DNA of 11,000 nt from Glandiceps talaboti (Eukaryota; Hemichordata; Enteropneusta; Spengelidae), in contig NC_135553.1 in assembly GCF_964340395.1 (NCBI RefSeq), positions 9,124,001-9,135,000 on the forward strand, written 5' to 3'. Below the pieces are notes generated by a model. It saw only the letters and a program-made list of their open reading frames with translations, had not been told where the DNA came from and did no database searches. Positions within the stretch are counted from its first letter, which is position 1, and each line of letters opens with the position of its first letter. Both the position numbers and the translations under genes were made by a program. This document shows, one piece after another, positions 1 to 9,502 of the stretch.

Positions 1-1230
1 TTTTGAAGAGGGAAAATGTCTTTAGCTGGCAGCCCATACAGAAGGGCATTGCAATAAAGTCAGTATGGCGTGTAGTAGAGTTGTCTCAAGAATTAGAAAT
101 CAAAAATAAATACTCATTTGTCAGCCATATAGCCACTATGATTTTGTTGCACAATATGAATATTTCTATCTGGTACTTGTATTACTTGAATTCCCACAGT
201 TCGCTGGCTTCATTGGATTGTCATAATTTTATATCCACATGGACGATTCGTTTTTGTCAACAAACAAAACCCGCTTCATCCGAACATGCAGATCGAATGA
301 TCTCTGAACGTAAATATGACAGTCGAGAGCAACTTATCTCGGAAACTAATTTGTCAACCATTGATCTCCGAATTCACGAAAAATTACAGTGGGACAAATG
401 ATTTTATTTCAGGACTCAAATGGTTATTCTGTTCTTCAATAGAAGTATATGTATTGGTGACGCTGGCGAGCTTTGACAATGTATAATATATCTAGATACA
501 GTGGCTGGCTGGCCTATCTTTAATAACTAGAACTTGTATAAGCCGGACAACTAATATGACAATGTTATCACTCTGTGACCCAAACATCTTTCGGGTCTCG
601 ACCGCGACACCTGACTCACCAAGTTGTCAAATACTTGTCACAGCTTGTCTGTACCGTGTACATGTACCTACCATTAACGATGTCACACCTAAGTTAACAC
701 CAACAAACCCAGAAACGATTCAACAATGAGTGATATTTGTATTTCCCATAGAACTCCTTGGGTGTAGTACTAGTAAAGAAGTTCCCAGCTGCTGGTCAAT
801 AGGTCCGTGATCCTGTGACATTACTCGATTCAATTTTTGTGTGTGTGGAATTCTTTTCGAAAGCTGTGATTTGAGATTGTAACCATTTAGACTCCGGATG
901 GGATTTGACAGACTTTGTTGATCTGAATAATTCTGTATGGTTTTGGTGCACAGGCATAAAGTTTGAATACAGTAACAGAACCAAGAACCGTTTGTTTGAC
1001 GGCGATATTGAAAGCTGTTCAATTTCTGATTATTTTCGGGTCATGAGACAGTGCATGCATTTCGTAGAATTCCCAAGGACATAATTGAACAGGAAATATC
1101 CTTACTTCCAGTCGTTTAGGTGGTTTGACTGTCATTTGATACTAACGAGATCTTATAGCATCCGAGACACTATAAAATCGTTGTCTTAACATTTTCTGCA
1201 ATTTTTAATTAACGACATTTTATAACTCTC

Positions 1231-1750
1231 AAGAACAAAATGTGGATTGAACAACCAGTTATATTATTATTGCATTTTTAATTAAGTAAATACTTTTTAA
1301 TTGTGATCACAAGAAAAAAGTCGCAATTGGAACGCCTAGTAAAGATTATCAGAACAAAAAAAGGATGGAACACCATTGAACTTGCAAACCCGCCATGTTG
1401 AATGTTGCATCATGGGAAATGTGATAATAGTTAATTGGTATTGTAAACAATGCTGTTACATTGTTTGCAACCACGAACAATCAATTCATAGTTATCCTGA
1501 CAATTGTGGGAGTTTTTTTATCGGTAGCTCCAGATTAGGTATTACGATAACCACAGATAATCCCATAGTCCTTTGCGTCTGAGCAGGCTCAGCCTGGCTT
1601 GCAAATGGCATTTTAAATAAAATAAAATCTTTTAATTAAAAACAAATCGTGGATGGAGCGCCAAGTAACTTGATCAAAATGAATTTTTTTCAATTTTTGA
1701 TTAAACTAAAATTTATTCATAACAACAAATATGGATGGAACATTTGATTA
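1231..1750 (+). repeat. Degenerate repeated motif, five copies
   Basis: A motif of the form AACAAA-nn-TGGATGGAAC recurs, with changes, at about 1233-1252, 1310-1333, 1352-1373, 1641-1661 and 1723-1741. Three of the copies are preceded, within about 40 bases, by a TTTTAATTAA-type tract (1204, 1274, 1629). Spacing is irregular (about 40 to 290 bases), so this is not a clean tandem array. It may be an eroded satellite or pieces of one transposable element. Seen by eye only; AT-richness makes part of the similarity cheap. Confidence 0.35.
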
Positions 1751-1909
1751 ATTTTTCATCATATCAACGCTATATGAAAAAATTAAATTGTGGGTTAAGA
1801 AATAAAATGTAGCACCATGACACCATTTATTACTATACTTACATCAGCTATTAAACGCCATCCATATCACCTTCTTTAAGAGTATTTGAATAAGCATAAC
1901 ACAACACCC

Positions 1910-2215
1910 ACTGGGGTGTACTCCCCAAATTTTCAGATGAGGGTGTTCGGCCCAAGTTCAAAACATCTACCCATGTATTGTCCAAACCCATTGTTCGAGA
2001 TTTTTCAAGTCACAAACAGACCCACTTTCTGATGCTGTGAAAGTATATCTAAAGCATGAAGGCGTTTCCCCTTACTATCGACCCATGATTAGGCATTTTC
2101 AGATGAAAAGTCGACCCATGTTTAGAGATTTTTACTAATAGGGGGCATATACCCGTATACTTTTCTATGAGAGTGCCCCCTCCCCAGTCCAGTAAACCCC
2201 CCTTCCCCCTGCATA
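1910..2215. repeat. Probable old dispersed-repeat fragment with C-rich tracts
   Basis: The phrase 'acccatg' followed by T/A-rich sequence and 'gattttt' or 'cattttcagatga' recurs at about 1969, 2081 and 2114, and 'attttcagatga' occurs at both 1929 and 2095. A short hairpin (arms 2140-2147 and 2174-2181, AGGGGGCA/TGCCCCCT) and another around 1911-1926 (GGGGTGTACTCCCC) are present. C-rich runs follow at 2174-2215. This texture is unlike the flanking AT-rich DNA and suggests an eroded transposable element, but no terminal repeats or coding remnant identify its class. Confidence 0.35.
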
Positions 2216-2320
2216 CCCGCCTTATTTAAAGAACCACTAAGCATTAGTGTATTATGCACTTTTCCGACTGCCTTCTAGTTGTTAATAATAAAATTCTGTC
2301 TAATTTTTCTTTCTGCACAG

Positions 2321-2371
2321 ATTGATCAGATATCTCGATCTACTTATCTCCAAAATGGAGAGGAGGACACG
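2321..2371 (+). CDS. M13 peptidase exon a (IDQ block)
   Basis: A strong acceptor (T/C tract ending TTCTGCACAG) and donor GTGAGT bound 51 nt that read [17 protein letters not shown], phase 0 at both ends. The IDQ opening matches the place where M13 proteins have 'QIDQ' followed by a LPSRDYYL-like stretch; that second part is poorly conserved here, only TYL remaining similar. It is short, but its phase and order with the next exon support it. Confidence 0.8.
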
Positions 2372-4937
2372 GTGAGTACCATATAGAATAAAAACGCCGA
2401 TGGTAAAAGGATTTCAATACAAGTACATGTATAGGGTTTAAAAGAATAAAATAAACGCACATACTACCCGTTTCATGTTAGTGTTTTGTTTGATACAACC
2501 ATGCAGAAACTGCATTTTCTGACGAGATCGCAATTTCTTCCTGTATTTTGTCTATATGAAATAAACGGTTTATACTGCAACTAAACGCAGACATGCGGAC
2601 GCCAATGTTTTGATGTCTGCATGCATGGTGACTCGTCAGTACATTTGATGTAGACAAAATATAGCAAGAAACTGTATTCATTCAATCTTACTATCTTAAA
2701 GTGTAGCTCATGTGCTGTTCTTATTGGTTTCTGCGTGGTTGTATCAGACAGAGCCAGTGAACACTAACATGAAATGGGCTGTACCTCGTATGTTCGTACG
2801 TGCACGTGAAGACTGTTTTTTAATGTCGTACGCATCGAGATTTAGAACAACAGCCACCATCAGTTATCCACAGTTGATTGATTTCACTTTCTTGTTTGAA
2901 GTCTTTGATACAACTCCAGTTTCCTCTCTTCGTAGAAATCTGTGGTATAATGTATTTTTTGGGGCAAATCTTTATTTTGGATAAATCTTTAACGTACTAT
3001 TAATGTACTATTTTCTTTCCTTTCAAATATGTATGTATACTATATTATCTTTGTGAAAAGTACATTTTTCATGCGTCAAACGAGTTTGTTTCAGAACCGC
3101 AAACCCCAGGTAATTGTTAACAGAAGCCATATTATAATTATAATAATGAAATTTGCATTTATTTTGCATGGTCTAAAATTAATGTAACTCAATATATTGT
3201 AAACAAATGTAATAAAATGTGTGAGAAATTTGTAATTGCATACGTACAGAAAGTGATTTGTAAATAAACTACGTAAATACCAGTGATTAGTATACGTCAG
3301 TCACACCACCCAGTTTGAGTGTGTGCGTCAGTCGCTTCCGGTTGAACATACATTTGTAGTTCTACCTGCATTTTTTTCGTTCCCCTATTGCGCATATATT
3401 TCATCCTCGTTCACATCTCTTTGTTTCAGTATGTTATGGGATACAAGGCCTACATGCAAAACATGTTACTTGAACTTGGAGTTGACGAAGCCGACGTTAC
3501 CGTATTTGTAGAAGAGGTGTTTGAATTTGAACGTCAGCTTGATGAAGTAAGTGTGAAACCGTGCGTTGTTCATATAGTTTGATTTTCGATTCGAGTTTCC
3601 AAAAAACGATTGTTCGAAATTCGATGTCAACACACAGACAAGTCATCTGTGCATGTGGTCAACATCAGAATCTAGATTACGAAAATAATGCTAAAAGTTT
3701 ATTGCTTAGCATGAATTCGTCAATAATTGAAGTTACGTCAAAAAACGAATTATTTCATATCTAGATAGATGTATTACATCTAGCTGTCGCTAAAATGCCA
3801 CTTGGAAAATGAAAGTTGAAGGGCCATTACCTATTCTGCTGTTGAACGACAAATCAACGTGCAGTGCCAATATCCCGATAATTTTATCCATCAAGTTGAA
3901 CAATAGTAATTGAAGAGAAACAAAGTGTGATCAACAGCAACAACGACAAATTCATTTCAATATTTTGGTATTTGTTATCCTTTCAAAATAGAAATGGTTA
4001 TATTTGTCGGGAAAAGATTACAAGTGTATGTGACACCCTCCAAGTTTTGAAAAGTTTCTATCTGGATCACAAACAAAATTAACTATCGCAGCAGTCATCA
4101 ATTTTATAACCATGATGGTAAAAATTGTGTTGCTGTGTACTACTTTTTCCAACAATTCCAATAACACAGCTCGTACGTTAAAAACAAGACAAACACAGTC
4201 AGAGCCACCCTCTCTCACTGTAGTGTCAAACAAATGTTATACTTTAATACGTTGACCGTTCCCATCCCGTCCTTCATCCAACTCATAGATGACCGTGAAC
4301 ATTGACACTGTACGTAGCCTCTAAAACTTATTGTGCATCAAAGTTATATATTAGACTTTGTGATGACACAACTAAAACATTTTTTTTTCGATAACCCCCT
4401 CCCCCTCCCCCTGACTGTTCATGACGTTTTTCACCACACTTCAATTGTTTTTCAACTCTTCAGTTAACTCTACCAAATTCCGAGCGAATAGATCCCGTGC
4501 AGCGGTACAACAAGAACACATTTCAGGAATTAACTCTGATGATACCTTCGGTAAGTTTCACGTTACTTTTAACGAAGTAAGAATAATGAAAAGTAACACT
4601 TGTGTTGCCAGGACAACTGTAAACTTCTATTGGAAATTAATCATAATTAAACATTATGGTAAAAAAAATATCCCTCGTAACCTTTGAACCTGTAAATATT
4701 CATTTGAATCACAGTTGTCAATATTTTTTTTATTTTCCAGTTCTCTATATTAGAAAATCTCAATGTTTTCTATGACGAAACCATTACTGATAATGATGAA
4801 ATGTTGAACTATGGTCCTGTATACTTAGAAAAAGCCAATGAACTCGTGAATAACACTGAACACAGGTAAGGAGTGTGACTAGTAAGTTTCATGTCGTCGT
4901 TTCATTAAATTCACTACATATACATTGATCCTACTAC

Positions 4938-5013
<76 letters not shown>

Positions 5014-5965
5014 ATAGTAAAATATGACAACGCTGGTATTCAGAATTATGTCACTGGCAGATGTTGAGGTGAACTGTCTCTGCTTGATTTGCGACTCATA
5101 TTTTGTTACATATGAAACTTAATCCACTGTAAACATTGGTGACAGCAGTTACCTCGTAACTAAGCCGATGTCACTTTTTCTTTTCATGCACGCACGCCGC
5201 TTCTTCGCAAAAGATGACCATATGGATGAGGATCTGGTATTCATTTTGGTTTTTAATTTATGAAACAATTTTATCATATGGCGTCCTACTTGAAAAATCA
5301 GTGTGAAACAAACATATGCCAAGTCCTTGTTTGTAACTCAAACTGATAAATGTGTAAAATGTTCATTATTGTACGTACAATACCAAACTTGTTTGCACAT
5401 TTTTTTTTTAGCTTTTTGTAATTTATTGAGTTACAAACACAGAGTTTATCGATATTTTTTCACGTTGATTTTTCCAGTAGGACGCCATGATAAAACTGTT
5501 TTATAAATTAGAGACCCAAAATAAATACCCAACCCTCATCCAACAGCGCCATCTATCATAGACTGAACTAGATTGACAGTTTGCAGTAGAGAGATTACAT
5601 AACTATATTGTGTGTATGGTTTAAAAGTTGATTCTCTCCTTATGTTATATGTATGATGACCACAATACCGAAGATATTATTTGAGTTTATTTTTTGCTAT
5701 AATGTATCGATATTTGGTTGCTTTATAGAATTCTACACAACTTTATGATGTGGAAACTACTGAATTCCGTGGCATATTATCTATCAAGTGAATTCCGCGA
5801 TCACTATACGACTTTCAACAACCTGATAACGGGCAAGAAGGGAAGAACAGACCGCTGGAAAGACTGCCAAAATGAATGCAACGTTGTGTTCGACATGGCT
5901 GTGGGAGCCATGTTTGTTCGCGAGGCGTTCTCTGAGGAGAGTAAAAGAGAAGTGAGTGCTGATTG

Positions 5966-6020
<55 letters not shown>

Positions 6021-6050
6021 TGTGCGTGTGTGTTTATGTATGTGCACACA

Positions 6051-6116
<66 letters not shown>

Positions 6117-9100
6117 TGTGTGTCAATGTGTGGTGGTATTATGATTCATTTTATAGTAGATCAACCAGTGATGCAATAATGCCATAAGTTTATTTATCTA
6201 TACCTTTTCAAACGACTTTTATACGGTACCATCGTAGCATATCTTTACACTCAATATACTAGTATATATTAGATAGCTATTTCTCAGTCGTTGATGGTTC
6301 AAGGAATGACAAGTTCTTGTAGTCTTAACTATCTGGTACAAGCAACATACCTTCGTTCCCCTCACTTTAATATGATTATACATTCACCGTTATAGTTGAC
6401 AGAAATGGTGGATTCTATCAAAAATATCTTTGTGGATCGATTGCCAGGCATCGACTGGATGGATGACGAGTCGAGAGATAGGGCAAAGGTCAAGGTCAGT
6501 ATGCTAATTTCTCACACTCTGATTTTTAATACTTCAAACCAGATACAAACTGGATGCCAATGGTGAAGTCTTGAATATTTGCGATACACATTTTGTTAAT
6601 GATTATGAGACATAACTGCACAGACAAAGTTTGACTGTTTGACCTTGACGATGGAGGTCAAGATCAAATGTCATGTCTCTAAACTATGGCATAAGTGCCG
6701 ACATTTGAATTGGGTACCTATTAGGCGTACTTCGAGAGGAATGATAGTAATATGAGGAGCCCACACATGATATTTCTAGTGCTTGTTCAAACTTCAGAAA
6801 GTTTTTACATCAAACTATATTAATTAACTATAAATTATTGCGAGAATTATACCAAGTGATGTCTAGAAACAATACATCATTTTGCTATAAGGACAATGAT
6901 TCGAAATTAAAAAGATCAGGAGATCGGTTGGGATTTCATATCATTAGGTCAGCTAACCGTACGTTACATCAACACCTATTTAAAATTTTCGTTATTTCCA
7001 TTACACATCTTGTGATTTACACTCTGTAATTCGTCTCTCCATCCCGGCGACTGACCCTCACTATTGTACATTGTACTATGTACTATTCAAGACTGACTAT
7101 ATGACCTATGCCATTGGATATCCAGACTACATCCTTGTACCTGCACAGCTGGATGAACGTTGGGAAGGGGTGAGTATATGACAAAACACCCAACTAGTTA
7201 TTAGCCCAAACAATGTATTACTGACAGTCGGTGCTGCATCGACACAAGTTGTTCAGACACACTTATCTACACCAGTGTAAAATTTTACAACAGTGCCACA
7301 CTGGAGAATGTACATGGTATAAAGCAGGCATGCAGTTCACACTGTTTTGTAGTTAAGATCAAATGGAAACTGGTATGTATTTTCCAATCATCAGTATATA
7401 CCAGAAGAGCCATCAGTATGTACAATATCGACGATAGGCGATACCTTACAATTACAGTTTTGTAGTATTATAAAGAACAGTTTTAATAACTTTAAAGGAA
7501 GACTAACATAAAGGACATATACGTGTACACACCTTATGCATGATCCTTTGCATGTAATGCTGCAAAGTGTTGTTGTTGCTTCGTATATTAATTCTATTCT
7601 CATTGTTGGAACGGTTGAGGATAAGCTCTACAGGTCGAAACAATATCAACAAGCTTTCTATTCTTCTCAATAGTAGCATTATTTATTGGTTCATTACATT
7701 TATGGTATCCACTCCAGAGAACATAATGATTCTGAAAGCATTTTTAATACGACACTGCCCTTTCCCACCTGATATCAAAAGTCACAACGAGTGTTACACA
7801 AAGTGAAACCGTGAGGCTATATACCGTTGATGACGTTGTCTGTTGTTTATAACTCTTATGTTACAAAAATCAGCGCCATACACTTATAAAACATACCCCA
7901 CCTTCTTATCGTTTCTTAGTATGAAGTTAACACGACCGAATTCTTTGATAATCGGGTGAGCTATCGAAGGTATTACAACGAAAGAGCTATGAAGGGTATA
8001 TTTCAAAGTCCAGACCCAGACAAGTAAGTTCTAATCTATATTATTGGAGCAATCATTTTTTTTCTTCAATAAAACAGTGACGTTTACACTTCTCCTACGA
8101 ACACCATATAAATGTATTACTGTACCTTTATGACAAAGAAAACTGAGATTCACCGGCGGAGTTGAGGAAATGTAAAGAGTCGTTGTGTCAGTATTCATCA
8201 GAGCCAGGGGTAGTAATTACAAAGCGTTTAGAACACAGTATGGGAAAGCGCTATGCAAAAAACTAACATTATTAACATTATTATTCATAACTGTTACTAT
8301 GACAACGACGGTTTGACGTTGTATGTAGACGTATACAGTGAATGGCATCGAAAGATTCGTACAATATAGATCTAAAGGTTTTTTTTAAATATTTATTTCA
8401 GTTGGTATTATCCACCCCAGATAGTCAATGCTTACTATGACCCTTCAACTAACAGCATGAGTGAGTACAAAGTTTCGTTTCAATGATGTTACAGACCATT
8501 TCATGGTAATGTTCACTTACAGATAGCGAGACCGCAATGTATTGCTACAGCTGAATGAAATAAACCATTTAAACATACTGCATACAGGCGAGACACAATG
8601 TTCTGGTGTCTGCATATTAAACTATGGCGTGCAACTATTAGAAAACGGATGCGATAAATGCTGCGCTGGATTGAAAGGCACGTGTGACCGTGTTGACCCA
8701 ACGTTATTAGTCACAAGACAAAAGAAAACAATATAATTTGACTATAATGCTCGTATTGTTGATATACCTGAATAACCGTCATTCCGATATCTTTGTTCTC
8801 TTCTATGCAGCCTTCCTTGCTGGAATTCTACAGTCACCGATGTATGACCCGGTATATAGCATGTTAGTAAAAAGTTTGGTTTTTTTCTTTTTGTATTTGA
8901 GGCAGGATTTAAGAATCGGAGACCAAGTATGCAAACAAATAGGGTCATAAAAGGGGAACACAACTCACCAACTCCAGGAATTAAAGACATTTTCGTAACC
9001 TTTGATTCTGGAAAGTCATTTTAAGATTTCACTTCACATCAGTTTCACACGGTTACCAAGAAATACCAAAATTTTATTTTATTTTACATTCATTGTTCTG

Positions 9101-9234
9101 TGACTGTCTTAGCAGTGATCCAGCTGTGTTGCCTTATGTTAAGACCACTGGTTTTCATTTGTATTTGTACAGAGTATACATACATACATACATACATACA
9201 TACATACATACATACATACATACATACATACATA

Positions 9235-9266
<32 letters not shown>

Positions 9267-9437
9267 CTTACATACACACACATACATACATACATACACA
9301 CACACATACACACATACACACACACATACATACATACATACATACATACATACATACATACATACATACATACATACATACATACATACATACATACATA
9401 CATACATGTGTGTGTATGTTTTCATACTGTGTGTGAA

Positions 9438-9502
<65 letters not shown>

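Larger units (their letters stand above)
1..2320. other. Non-coding region upstream of the first visible exon
   Basis: I find no convincing exon here. An open frame of 132 codons (3-401) starts at TTG, matches no family I know, and has no splice or promoter context. The stretch is AT-rich with TTTTAATTAA-like tracts. It is probably the intron or 5' flank before the peptidase exon at 2321, because that exon begins deep inside the M13 domain and needs upstream exons. No residues typical of the preceding M13 segment could be recognised in either strand. Confidence 0.6.
4866..5728. other. Intron (863 bp) with ATTG repeat, dispersed repeat and palindrome
   Basis: From GTAAGG to TGCTTTATAG. It contains, in order, the ATTG microsatellite (4937-5015), a dispersed repeat copy (5053-5118) and the palindrome 5212-5554. 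About half of the intron is therefore repetitive. No additional exon is needed, because the phase-2 end at 4865 joins the start at 5729 exactly. Confidence 0.85.

Noticed and set aside
3-401. 132-codon open frame on the + strand
   Set aside because: It starts at TTG near the window edge, shows no domain or similarity I recognise, and has no splice or promoter context.
720-1022. 100-codon open frame on the - strand
   Set aside because: No recognisable protein content; lengths of this order occur by chance in non-coding DNA.
5784-6187. Open frames coding for CV, TH and VC repeats on both strands
   Set aside because: They are translations of the TG/CA microsatellite, extended into the exon at 5729-5951 on the wrong strand.
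8906-8926. 21-nt insert behind a good T-rich acceptor (GAGGCAG) and before GTATGC
   Set aside because: Its length is a multiple of three and does not repair the frame between 8851 and 9577.
9113-9150. Possible microexon after CTTAG or CTTAGCAG
   Set aside because: In the phase set by 8851, both versions read into TGA at once; a 2-nt version (CA) fits the frame but is not believable as an exon.
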